From assembly GCA_025612375.1 (NCBI GenBank), contig JAAXKN010000011.1, positions 41,503 to 105,502 on the forward strand: a stretch of 64,000 bases of DNA, written 5' to 3'. The notes below the pieces were generated by a model. It saw nothing but the letters and a program-made list of their open reading frames with translations, made no database searches and was not told where the DNA came from. Origin of the DNA: Ignavibacteria bacterium (GTDB lineage Bacteria; Bacteroidota; Ignavibacteria; Ignavibacteriales; SURF-24). Below are positions 1 through 7,692 of the stretch, piece after piece (the stretch's first letter is position 1; each line of letters begins with the position of its first letter). Position numbers and translations under genes: made by a program.

Positions 1-749
1 AAAGGAAGAACTTCAATTTCAATCGGGAAAGATGTTACAGTTCCCTGATCACTGGTGATTGTCATGGTTGTGGTATACTTTCCAGCCTGAGTGTTGTCAG
101 GAACGTGGACTGTCATCCAGATCTGTCTGTTTGTTGATCCATCCAGAGAGAAAGGCTGAAGTGTGTCGGCATCCTTTACAGTAACGTCATTTGTCGGGAA
201 CGTAGCACCCGGGTCGCTGATATTCTGGTAGTACTGTGAGCCGTCTGACTTTTTTGTACAAAGAAGAGAATTGGTCTGTGCAGAATAGTCAACCTTAACC
301 AGGTTATCATTCTTTACAAGGAGTTCCTGAGTTAAGTGCTTAATAACACCGGTCTCAGCGATATCTGATTTGTAGCCTGACTGATACCATACCTTAACAA
401 TTGAAACATCCATACGGTTGGCAGGAATTGTCATTGAACCGTTCTTGAAGTCTGTCCAGTTAAACTTAATGTTATTTATCTGCCCCTTGGGCTGGATAAA
501 AAGTGAAAGGGATTCAAATTCCCCTCTTGCTACACGGACTGACATCTTTGAAATCGGTGTTATTGTTGCCGGAGTATTCTTTCCTGTCAGTTCCTGATGA
601 AGTGTAGCGGGCATTGAATATACGTCTAACAAAGCTGCAGCAGAGCTACCTGTTGCGGATTTGTTATTACTCTGTGCAAATATCTGCAGAGTAAGTATGC
701 TGAGGAACAAGCTTATAACGAGGCCTCTAGTCGTAATCTTAGTCATCAT
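1..749 (-). CDS. Secreted carbohydrate-associated protein, N-terminal part (cut by window edge)
   Basis: The frame stays open from the start codon to the left edge of the window, giving 249 residues of a longer protein. The first 25 residues form a signal peptide (MMTKITTR, a hydrophobic core, then a cleavage region near QIFAQS), so it is exported. The mature part begins with a beta-rich domain (VARGEFESLSLFIQP, IPANRMDVSIVKVWY) and then a segment ending MTVHVPDNTQAGKYTTTM. This pattern is typical of the all-beta N-terminal region of secreted DUF4091/GH123-like glycoside hydrolases. That assignment is inference because the catalytic part is outside the window. Two tandem ATG codons lie 5 and 8 bases after an AAGGA site; I chose the first. 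No T9SS tail can be assessed. Confidence 0.8.
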   Translation of the reverse strand, partial: MMTKITTRGLVISLFLSILTLQIFAQSNNKSATGSSAAALLDVYSMPATLHQELTGKNTPATITPISKMSVRVARGEFESLSLFIQPKGQINNIKFNWTDFKNGSMTIPANRMDVSIVKVWYQSGYKSDIAETGVIKHLTQELLVKNDNLVKVDYSAQTNSLLCTKKSDGSQYYQNISDPGATFPTNDVTVKDADTLQPFSLDGSTNRQIWMTVHVPDNTQAGKYTTTMTITSDQGTVTSFPIEIEVLP

Positions 750-1060
750 TTCATTCCTTAAATAATTGATCGTGACTATGTTACGACAATCCGTATGCCA
801 TATAAAAAACCTCGTTTACAGGCTGAATTAAGCTATTGGGAAGAATTTGGGAGCGCAGAACTGGCTAATATAGGACAGTTGCCCAATGATGCCGGGGGAT
901 AAAAAATGCCCTAACTTCTTATTATTAAGGCATTTACGTTACATGTCTTAGGCAAGGAATTGTAAGTTTTGATTTTCAGAGGGGCATTATAATGGAGCAA
1001 TTAAAAAAAGAGCGCTCTTAAAAAAGAGCGCTTTATTACCGGATTTATGAAAAAATTCGT
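750..1060. other. Intergenic region between two minus-strand genes
   Basis: I see no gene in this 311-base stretch. It holds the terminator of the cyclase gene at 1001-1032 and must contain the promoter of the secreted protein gene that starts at 749. I could not identify convincing promoter elements. Confidence 0.6.
1001..1032 (-). terminator. Intrinsic terminator of the nucleotide cyclase gene
   Basis: A perfect 9-bp stem AGCGCTCTT/AAGAGCGCT (1011-1019 with 1024-1032) closes a 4-base loop. On the minus strand it is followed by a run of seven T residues. It lies just downstream of the cyclase stop codon. Confidence 0.85.
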
Positions 1061-2152
1061 CTAAATTTTTATTTTCTTCTCATGGACACTGCTTTTTTTA
1101 GAGGCTTTCATTAAGGAGTAAATCGATACCGGTTCAGTCTTCCCTTTTACCAGTATTCTTCTGTCAAAAAGAAATCCTTTTGTGTCATGCAGTCTGGAAA
1201 GAGTTGATTCGGTTACAAAGACCGTATTGGGCACAGCCAGTTTTTCTATGCGGACTGTAGTATTTACGACGTCTCCGATTACGGTCAGTTCCTTTCTTGC
1301 CGGGGTACCGATTTCAGCCTGCACCACGTTGCCGCTGTTAAGGGCTATTCTGACGTTTATTACTTCCCGGCCTTCCTGAATATAGCGCCTGTTGAGTTCT
1401 CCAAGAGACTCAAGAATCTTTTCGGCTGCCCTGACGGCGTCGTTTGCATCCACAAACTCTGCCATGAGTGCGTCCCCGATAAACTTATCAATATCCCCGT
1501 AGAACTCCTTTATAACGCTTTCACAGATGCCGAAGATCTCATTAAGTCTCTGGGCAACTTCCTCAGGGGGGTACTTCTCGGAAAGAGTTGTAAACTGCAC
1601 AACGTCAAGGTAGAGTATCGTAAGGTCACTTTTTCTGCTCCTGGCGTCGTTGCCTGAAAGGACCTGCGCCATCACCCTTTCAACTGTAGCATAAGAGACG
1701 TAGCGTTTAATGATATTGTTGAATTTTTCCTGAAGTATGCGGAGGTTTTCTTCTTTGGATATGTCGCGGAAGACTTCAACGGCAGCTATGATCTGGTCGT
1801 CTTTATTTCTTATTGGAGAAATATGGGCCATTACAGGGAAGCGTTTGCCGTTTTTATGCTGGGGAAAGATTTTAATTATTGTTGATGTACCCTGGGTTAA
1901 TGCGAGTTCCAGCGGACAGGTATCGATGCCCAGGGGTTCGCCATTTTCATCGATATGCTTCAGTATGTCCTCGCTGCACCTGTAGCCGAGGACCTCTTCG
2001 GACTTATAGCCCGTCAGAATTTCAGCGCCCTCGTTCCAGAAAATAATTTTTCGTTTTACGTCCACAATATACACACCGTCTGCAATCCCGTTCAGCACTA
2101 CATCAAGCACGGTATTTTTCCTGCTGATGTATTCCACAGAAATATCATCCAT
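1061..2152 (-). CDS. PAS domain-containing class III adenylate/guanylate cyclase
   Basis: A 363-residue cytoplasmic signalling enzyme predicted to make cAMP or cGMP. Residues about 12-135 form a PAS fold with PAC segment (DGVYIVDVKRKIIFWNEGAE, then VEVFRDISKEEN). A helical linker leads to a class III cyclase catalytic domain at about 172-345. The metal-binding aspartates are visible as D183 (LYLDVVQFT) and D227 (KFIGDALMAEF). The base-selecting pair appears to be K223 and D294, which favours adenylate, and the transition-state pair N297/R301 lies in GDVVNTTVRIE. All key residues are present, so the enzyme should be active. The start is supported by a GGGAG site upstream. The gene is monocistronic with its own terminator. 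The PAS ligand is unknown and no membrane segment is seen. Confidence 0.93.
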   Translation of the reverse strand: MDDISVEYISRKNTVLDVVLNGIADGVYIVDVKRKIIFWNEGAEILTGYKSEEVLGYRCSEDILKHIDENGEPLGIDTCPLELALTQGTSTIIKIFPQHKNGKRFPVMAHISPIRNKDDQIIAAVEVFRDISKEENLRILQEKFNNIIKRYVSYATVERVMAQVLSGNDARSRKSDLTILYLDVVQFTTLSEKYPPEEVAQRLNEIFGICESVIKEFYGDIDKFIGDALMAEFVDANDAVRAAEKILESLGELNRRYIQEGREVINVRIALNSGNVVQAEIGTPARKELTVIGDVVNTTVRIEKLAVPNTVFVTESTLSRLHDTKGFLFDRRILVKGKTEPVSIYSLMKASKKSSVHEKKIKI

Positions 2153-2442
2153 CGTATTGTCTCCCTCTTTCTGATTGGCAGGTGATTCTGAAAAGTATTA
2201 AATGACAATGCTTAAATAAACCATGAAAAAAGCCCTAAAAAAGGTCACTTTTTTCGCCCTATTTTTATGATAAAAAGATTATTAAATAATAGCAACGAAT
2301 TGCAGATAAATAAAAAAATTTTTTTCAACTTTTTTTCTTTATACGAGAAATAATGCTGCTGCACTAATTGAATTGCTTATTCGAAAGGCGCTTTATATAA
2401 TACAACTGTATTCATAACAAGAGGGCTAACGAAAAAGTGGGG

Positions 2443-2619
2443 ATGCTATACGCGGTTTGTTTTATCATCTTTTGTGTGCTTACAGCCGTTATAATACTTC
2501 TGCCCAGGCTGGCAGGAACTTCCATAAGCAGGAATCAGATAAGGGCAATATACTTCAATGTAATTGTACTTTACATTGTGCTTATATGGGTGCTTATTAG
2601 GTACACAATTCTGAGATAA
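2443..2619 (+). CDS. Small two-helix membrane protein, unknown function
   Basis: A 58-residue reading frame that I do not recognise. It encodes two strongly hydrophobic segments (about 3-21 and 37-56) separated by a short basic loop with SISRNQIR. The first ATG at 2443 is preceded only by a G-rich stretch. A GTG six bases earlier would lie 11 bases after a GAGGG site and is the alternative start. It is followed by a GC-rich hairpin (2626-2651). The coherent membrane topology and the hairpin argue for a real gene, but there is no family support. Confidence 0.45.
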   Translation: MLYAVCFIIFCVLTAVIILLPRLAGTSISRNQIRAIYFNVIVLYIVLIWVLIRYTILR

Positions 2620-2625
2620 TAAAGG

Positions 2626-2651
2626 ACCCCCGGGGTAAATATGCCGGGGGT
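2626..2651. terminator. GC-rich hairpin between the small membrane protein and the LVIVD protein
   Basis: The 8-bp stem ACCCCCGG/CCGGGGGT closes a 10-base loop. It lacks a strong T run on either strand, so it may act as a weak terminator or a 3'-end stabiliser for the two convergent genes. Confidence 0.5.
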
Positions 2652-2719
2652 TCAAAACTCAGCATTTACTGGCAAACCTCTTTAATTTTCTAATTTCTCA
2701 CTGAGTAGTAACATATAAA

Positions 2720-4885
2720 TTACTTAACAAGCATCAGCTTCTTAGAAGCCCTGAACTCCCCCGCCTGAATTGTATATATGTACATTCCGCTGGGAAGGTT
2801 CGAAGCGTTGAACTGAACTTTGTATTCACCTTCAGACTGCTCTTTACTAACCAGGGAAGCCACTTCACGCCCCAGCATGTCAAATACTTTGAGGTTTACA
2901 AATGACTGTCTTGGAATTGAATAGCTTATCATAGTTGCCGGATTAAATGGATTCGGATAGTTCTGCAGCAATGCGAAATCCTTTATGCGGCTGCCTGCGG
3001 CCCCTACTGAGGTGGTTATATCATTGGTAAATATGGAGAGCCCCTCCGGATTCCCGGAGATAATGATATAATCCTTATCAACAAACATGTCGGAAGAATT
3101 TTTTACGGTTTCATCGGATCTAACAAGATATGGAGTGGCGGGGTTCTTAACATTGAATACCTTAAGCCCTTTAGCTGCAAAAACAGCATACAAATAGCCA
3201 TCACGCGCAATAATTTTATAGGCGTCTGGCTCGGCAATTTTACCAATCTCTTTTGGGTTTTTAGGATCAGAAACGTCGAATATTTTTGTTCCGTCATAAT
3301 TAATGTTCACATATAAATAGCCGCCGTCGAGACTGATGTTTAAGGCATTCGCAACAGGAATTTCACTGATCAGAGCAGCTCCGGCGGGATTACTGACATC
3401 GAAAATCTTTAGCCTGTTCAACTTTTCAAGCAGGTACAATGTTGAGCCGTTAACAGCTAAATCCAGATTCCTGACCGGATCGGTGGAGTAGCTGAATATT
3501 TTTTTCGGATGATAAGGATCAGTTACATCATAGATCAGAAATTCAGAAACACCCGCAGTATAGGCATAATTGCCTGCAACTTCTATTTTCGCCACATTAT
3601 CGGGCTGCAATGCAATTATCTTTTTCAGGCTGGGCATATTTGCCAGGCTGAAGACTGAAAATCCAAAATCTGTTCCCCAAATGCCTGCAAAAAGAATGGT
3701 GTCTTTAACAAAAAGAGTATTACAGCCCTCATAATGCAAAGGCCCCTCGTAGGAAGACACCTCGGATGGGTTTGAGGGTTTTGAAATATCAAGAACTCTG
3801 ATCCCGTCCGGGTTCTTGGCAACATAAAGGTAATCTCCTTTTCTTACAACGGTACCCGTTAGGCCGGCGGTCCTGAAAGAACCATCTTCCAAGAGTGATT
3901 CAGGATTGGTCAAATCAAAAGAAAGCAGCCCTTTGTAGTCAGCCGTAACAAAAAGCCTCTTATCCTTTATGGCCAAGTCAAAGGCATTTTCAACATTCTT
4001 TTTAAGCACTTCTTTGACACTGCAGGGATTGCTGACATCAGCAATGGTTACATAATTTCCAACATCCGTTAAGGATGTTACGTATGCATAATTTCCGTTT
4101 ACGGCTATTTTTTCACCTGTGGCATGCCAGTCGCCGGTTAAAGATATCCCGCTTTCTTCAAAGATATTCGATGGATTTTTTATGTTAATAGCATGAAATC
4201 TTCCACTAATGGTGTATGAACTTTTGTTCTCGGCACTTGTTACATATGCAATGCTGTCTTTTACATAGACGTTTTTGGGCCGGTACTTCTGATCGAAATT
4301 ATAATGCCCGAGGATTGAGGGAGCGGTCTTGTTTTTCACATTTACTACATAAAGCCCCGAATCCATACAGCATACATAAGCAAGCGAGTCGGCTACAAAA
4401 ACGCCTGTGGCAAGATAATCTTTAAATATAGAAGCTGCTATTTTAGGCTGCGAAGGATTGCTTACATCAATTATCAGAAATCCGGGGTCCGGACAGGCAG
4501 CATAAACAAAATTGTCCTTTACGATCATTGATGCTGTATAAGGTATAGAAACGGCAGCTGCCATCCTGGGAAAAGTTTTATCGGTAACATCGATGACATA
4601 AAATCCGTTAGCACCGCTGACATAAGCATATGCACCTGATGCACTTATGCTGTGAATTATATCTGCAAGATCGAGCCTGCCTGCTGATTTGAAACTAGCC
4701 GCATTGCTTATATCCACTATTTCAAGAGCTGAACCGTTATTGATATAGGCATAATTGCCATCAATGGCCACAGCACTGGAAGGGCCATCGGGCCAGCGCC
4801 CTGCAAGTTTAAAACCATTAGTCTGAGAAAAGTTAATTCCGCTTAGAAGAATTAGAACTGAAAGGGCTCTGAATAAAATATGCAT
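2720..4885 (-). CDS. Secreted LVIVD-repeat beta-propeller protein with T9SS sorting domain
   Basis: A 721-residue exported protein. It starts with a signal peptide (MHILFRALSVLILLSG, cleavage near NFSQT). Most of the chain consists of LVIVD-type repeats, each a variant of AYV-x-GL-x-VIDVSNP (for example ALEIVDISNA, GFYVIDVTDK, GFLIIDVSNP, GLYVVNVKNK). Such repeats form beta-propeller-like surfaces in secreted proteins. Residues from about 640 to the end form a T9SS type A sorting domain: LLQNYPNPFNPATMISYSIP, VFDMLGREV, then a tail ending KKLMLVK. It should cross the outer membrane through T9SS and be anchored or released at the surface. The start is set by an AAGGAG site five bases before the ATG. 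Its binding partner is unknown. Confidence 0.92.
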   Translation of the reverse strand: MHILFRALSVLILLSGINFSQTNGFKLAGRWPDGPSSAVAIDGNYAYINNGSALEIVDISNAASFKSAGRLDLADIIHSISASGAYAYVSGANGFYVIDVTDKTFPRMAAAVSIPYTASMIVKDNFVYAACPDPGFLIIDVSNPSQPKIAASIFKDYLATGVFVADSLAYVCCMDSGLYVVNVKNKTAPSILGHYNFDQKYRPKNVYVKDSIAYVTSAENKSSYTISGRFHAINIKNPSNIFEESGISLTGDWHATGEKIAVNGNYAYVTSLTDVGNYVTIADVSNPCSVKEVLKKNVENAFDLAIKDKRLFVTADYKGLLSFDLTNPESLLEDGSFRTAGLTGTVVRKGDYLYVAKNPDGIRVLDISKPSNPSEVSSYEGPLHYEGCNTLFVKDTILFAGIWGTDFGFSVFSLANMPSLKKIIALQPDNVAKIEVAGNYAYTAGVSEFLIYDVTDPYHPKKIFSYSTDPVRNLDLAVNGSTLYLLEKLNRLKIFDVSNPAGAALISEIPVANALNISLDGGYLYVNINYDGTKIFDVSDPKNPKEIGKIAEPDAYKIIARDGYLYAVFAAKGLKVFNVKNPATPYLVRSDETVKNSSDMFVDKDYIIISGNPEGLSIFTNDITTSVGAAGSRIKDFALLQNYPNPFNPATMISYSIPRQSFVNLKVFDMLGREVASLVSKEQSEGEYKVQFNASNLPSGMYIYTIQAGEFRASKKLMLVK

Positions 4886-5364
4886 TTAGGTACTCCTTTA
4901 TATAGAATGAGAATCAGCACAGGAAAAAATATTGAGGATAACATACAGGTTTAAAATCCATTATGCATCTCAATAAATTGCGAAACAGACTGCAGAATAA
5001 TAAAGAGAGCCATAAATTCTCAATTCCCCACCGGGCCATGGGTACAAGTTTAGGGATTTTCTGATGTAAAATCAAATCAGTTTTATCATAATTTTCAGGA
5101 CAAAAAGCATGAAATAAATCAGTAACAATAGCTTTTTCGGCTCCTTAAGTTTGGCATCAAATTCAGAGAAGAATTCCAGAACTTCTTTAGCTCTTAAAGC
5201 CTGAGATTACGGCAAAAGGAAGGTGTAAAGCCTGAGGCAACAGATAAAAAAAAAGCTTAGTAAAATGCTTAGTGATTTTTGATTTTCACTAAGCAATACT
5301 AAGCAATTTCCTTAATCTGCAATAGATTGGCAACTCAAAAAGTGCGACTTCGAGCTGTTTTAAG
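4886..5364. other. Intergenic region with a long inverted repeat
   Basis: No gene is visible between the LVIVD gene start and the tRNA. The only structure is the inverted repeat at 5255-5304. The promoter of the LVIVD gene should lie near 4886-5000, but I could not identify it. Confidence 0.6.
5255..5304. repeat. Inverted repeat built from a doubled GCTTAGT unit
   Basis: The left arm GCTTAG-TAAAAT-GCTTAGTGA pairs with the right arm TCACTAAGC-AATA-CTAAGC across a short T-rich loop, with a small internal bulge. The plus strand is preceded by a run of A and the loop is T-rich. It may be a terminator downstream of the tRNA-Thr transcript on the minus strand, but a clean T tract is missing. Confidence 0.55.
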
Positions 5365-5437
<73 letters not shown>

Positions 5438-5511
5438 CTGACACGTATAAGGGATACTAAATGGAAGACGTTGGCTTTTAAGACTTCAATCTTCCATTTT
5501 TCACCAGTATA

Positions 5512-5607
5512 CTATCTTAATTTTTTCTTATGTCTGTTCTTCCTAAGTCTTTTTTTACGCTTGTGCGTTGCCATTTTATGACGTTTACGTTTTTTACCGC
5601 AGGGCAT
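5512..5607 (-). CDS. bS22/mS38-like small basic ribosomal protein (AURKAIP1/COX24 domain)
   Basis: A 31-codon gene preceded by a strong AGGAGG site two to three bases from the ATG. The product begins MPCGKKRKRHK and continues with MATHKRKKRLRKN, then RHKKKLR. It is almost entirely lysine, arginine and histidine. This matches the short bacterial proteins with the AURKAIP1/COX24 domain, the family of mitoribosomal mS38 and mycobacterial bS22, which insert into 16S rRNA of the small subunit. It lies 12 bases downstream of the zinc-ribbon/TPR gene, which follows the HU gene, so the three probably form one transcript. The length is normal for the family. The ribosomal role is inferred from family resemblance. 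Confidence 0.85.
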   Translation of the reverse strand: MPCGKKRKRHKMATHKRKKRLRKNRHKKKLR

Positions 5608-5619
5608 TTAAACCTCCTT

Positions 5620-6555
5620 TCATTTATGTGAATCTAATAATTCTTTTGCTTTCTTTCCAATCTCTGTTGTTGGATCTATTGTCACGGCCTTGTTCCACCA
5701 GATTTTTGCCGAATCGATACTTCCGGAAGCAAGGTTGATAATTCCCATATTAAAATTAGCTATCTGATGCCTTGGATTTATAGCAAGTCCTTTTCTCATT
5801 CTCGTCTTTGCAACATTGTACTGCTGCATCTCATAATAAACCACACCTAAATCCACCTGTACATCGGCATTCATCGGATTCTTTCTTAAATACATCTGGT
5901 AATAAGGAACTGACCTATCCTTCATGCCTGAATCATTTAGCAGGTGAGCCAGTTCCAGAACTGTATTAAGATTTGTTGAATCCTTCCTTACTGCGGCTTC
6001 GAGCTCGTTTATCCTCTGCACATTTTCCAGGCTCATTGCAGGGTTACCTGCCTGTTCCTGCCCGTTATTTCCATTTGAGCTTTCCGAACTGCTGAATACC
6101 CCGGCTCCCCACATAATCAAAACGCCAACAACCAACAGTCCTGCTATCATTCCCCAAAGCTGCACCGGACTCATCTTTTTGCCTGAAGATGCAGGCATTG
6201 CCTGTGGGGGTTTCTGTGCCTGGACTTTTTTTGCCGGTGGCGCCTGCTGAGGCTTTGGTTTCTGAACGGGGGCCTTAGCTTTAGGTTCTGCCGAGAGCTC
6301 TTTCAGAGGGGACTTTACTTCCCTTTTCTCACCGGTTTTTTCCCTTCCGGTTACTTTTGCTCCGCAAGAGGGGCAAAACAGAGAACCATCAGGTACTTCC
6401 TCACCGCATACATCACATATAATATACTTCTTTAATTCCTCAATTTCATCTTTTCCTGAATTATTCTCCTGAAACCCCTTCAAATCAACTCCGCAGGAAG
6501 GGCAGAAATTATATTCCTTATCAAGAGGATAATTACAATTCGGGCATTGTGTCAT
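5620..6555 (-). CDS. Double zinc-ribbon, single-pass membrane, TPR protein
   Basis: A 311-residue protein in three parts. The first 65 residues hold two zinc ribbons with complete CxxC pairs: C4/C7 with C18/C21, and C47/C50 with C61/C64. A proline-, lysine- and alanine-rich linker (about 75-127) leads to one membrane helix (about 132-154, LWGMIAGLLVVGVLIMWGAG). The remainder, from about 178, contains three or four TPR helices (for example VPYYQMYLRKNPMNADVQ and ANFNMGIINLASG). The ribbons would be cytoplasmic and the TPRs periplasmic. Its ATG overlaps the HU stop codon by four bases (ATGA), so translation is probably coupled. The function is unknown; a scaffold or assembly role is plausible. 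Confidence 0.85.
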   Translation of the reverse strand: MTQCPNCNYPLDKEYNFCPSCGVDLKGFQENNSGKDEIEELKKYIICDVCGEEVPDGSLFCPSCGAKVTGREKTGEKREVKSPLKELSAEPKAKAPVQKPKPQQAPPAKKVQAQKPPQAMPASSGKKMSPVQLWGMIAGLLVVGVLIMWGAGVFSSSESSNGNNGQEQAGNPAMSLENVQRINELEAAVRKDSTNLNTVLELAHLLNDSGMKDRSVPYYQMYLRKNPMNADVQVDLGVVYYEMQQYNVAKTRMRKGLAINPRHQIANFNMGIINLASGSIDSAKIWWNKAVTIDPTTEIGKKAKELLDSHK

Positions 6556-6860
6556 TTATTAACAGCCAGTCTTTCTTCTTTTAAACCTTTATCAACGATC
6601 GCCTTAAAGTCCTTTGAGAACTTAAAACTCGGGACGTAATGCTCTTCGACGAATACTTTCTCACCTGTTTTGGGATTTCTGGCCAGACGGGCTTTTTTCT
6701 TTCTAACTTTATAGCTCCCGAAACCTCTGATCTCTATTCCTTTTCCCTCTTTTAAGGCCTCTATAACGGTATTCAGGAAGCCTTCGACAATAGCTTCAGT
6801 TTCTAATTTCGTAACTCCAGTTCCCAGTGCTATTTTTTCTACTATATCCGCCTTTGTCAT
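6552..6860 (-). CDS. HU/IHF-family DNA-binding protein
   Basis: A 102-residue histone-like protein that binds and bends DNA in the nucleoid. It has the usual N-terminal helices (MTKADIVEKIALGTGV, AIVEGFLNTVIEALKEG) and the beta-arm region IEIRGFGSYKVRKKKARLARNPKTG. The RNPKTGE signature is the DNA-intercalating arm. A short extension after the usual end (GLKEERLAVNK) is the only departure from a typical 90-residue HU. It is the first gene of a probable HU / zinc-ribbon-TPR / bS22-like operon. HU and IHF subunits cannot be separated from sequence alone here. Confidence 0.93.
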   Translation of the reverse strand: MTKADIVEKIALGTGVTKLETEAIVEGFLNTVIEALKEGKGIEIRGFGSYKVRKKKARLARNPKTGEKVFVEEHYVPSFKFSKDFKAIVDKGLKEERLAVNK

Positions 6861-7159
6861 TATCAGCCCTTAAAATTACCACGTTTATTATTAAACAATT
6901 TTTCTATTAAAGTGCAGTAAGTTATTAAATTTTTTTATAAAATCCAACAAAAATAACTTCATAACTCATTTAGCCAATGATGCTTATGGTTATACAGCTC
7001 TCCAGCCCCGGAATGAGGCCCAGGCGCACCGGATTGTCTCAAATTGATATTGCATCTCATTTTGGTACCACCGCATAAAATAAAAAGTTCGATTTTGATC
7101 TGTATCACAGCTGGCACAGGAATTGATTTTAATCATAGAAAAACTCATGGAGTACAAAA

Positions 7160-7627
7160 ATGGGATTATTACCGATAATAGGAAAAGCAATAGGACTCTT
7201 TTCATTCCTGAGTGTTACGGCTTTAACTATATCATTTATATTATATAAATTAAGATCACCGAAAAGTAAACCTTATAGTGGAACAACCGGCAGCCCTTAT
7301 ACGGCACAGAAGAGCTATATGCCGGCCTTTCAGGCCTCATATTACCAGGCCCATGAAATGGCACCTATAGCTCAGCAGATGGGAACCGTTACAGAAAGAG
7401 TGGATTATCCTGAAAGGACAGCAGATGTGGAGAGAAGATTTGTTCAGGAAAGAGCGGACTATCAGGAAAGAATTATTCCTGAAAGAAATTTTCATGAAAG
7501 AAATGTTCCTGAAAGAAGACAGGCACAGCAGAAGGTAAACGCCAGGCCAAGGAGTAAATTCCAGATACTGCATTCAACCGAAGATGGTGAAATTAAGGCA
7601 TATCATCTTCCGATGAGAGATTACTAG
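7160..7627 (+). CDS. Membrane-anchored protein with Glu-Arg-rich short repeats, unknown function
   Basis: A 155-residue protein that I do not recognise. An N-terminal hydrophobic helix (about 5-30) is followed by a basic stretch and a low-complexity, tyrosine- and glutamine-rich segment. Residues about 72-125 contain a degenerate repeat in which PER or ERx recurs roughly every six to eight residues (VDYPERTADVERR, ADYQERIIPERN, FHERNVPERR). The end is a conserved-looking tail (SKFQILHSTEDGEIKAYHL). GGAG lies seven bases before the ATG and a strong terminator follows. The highly charged repeat suggests an extended or helical binding surface, but nothing in the neighbourhood identifies a partner. 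Confidence 0.7.
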   Translation: MGLLPIIGKAIGLFSFLSVTALTISFILYKLRSPKSKPYSGTTGSPYTAQKSYMPAFQASYYQAHEMAPIAQQMGTVTERVDYPERTADVERRFVQERADYQERIIPERNFHERNVPERRQAQQKVNARPRSKFQILHSTEDGEIKAYHLPMRDY

Positions 7628-7643
7628 TTTTTCTAAATATTTC

Positions 7644-7677
7644 AAAAAAAAGCCGGAATCAATTCCGGCTTTTTTTA
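7644..7677. terminator. Bidirectional terminator between convergent genes
   Basis: The stem AGCCGGAAT/ATTCCGGCT (7651-7659 with 7662-7670) is flanked by an A run on the left and a T run on the right, so it can terminate both the 155-residue gene and the TPR gene. Confidence 0.92.
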
Positions 7678-7692
7678 TCCAATTTCCAGCAT

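Noticed and set aside
6990-7205. A 71-codon minus-strand frame with a signal-like N-terminus
   Set aside because: It overlaps the start of the 155-residue plus-strand gene, and its hydrophobic start is the complement of that gene's membrane-helix region. It has no supporting ribosome binding site.
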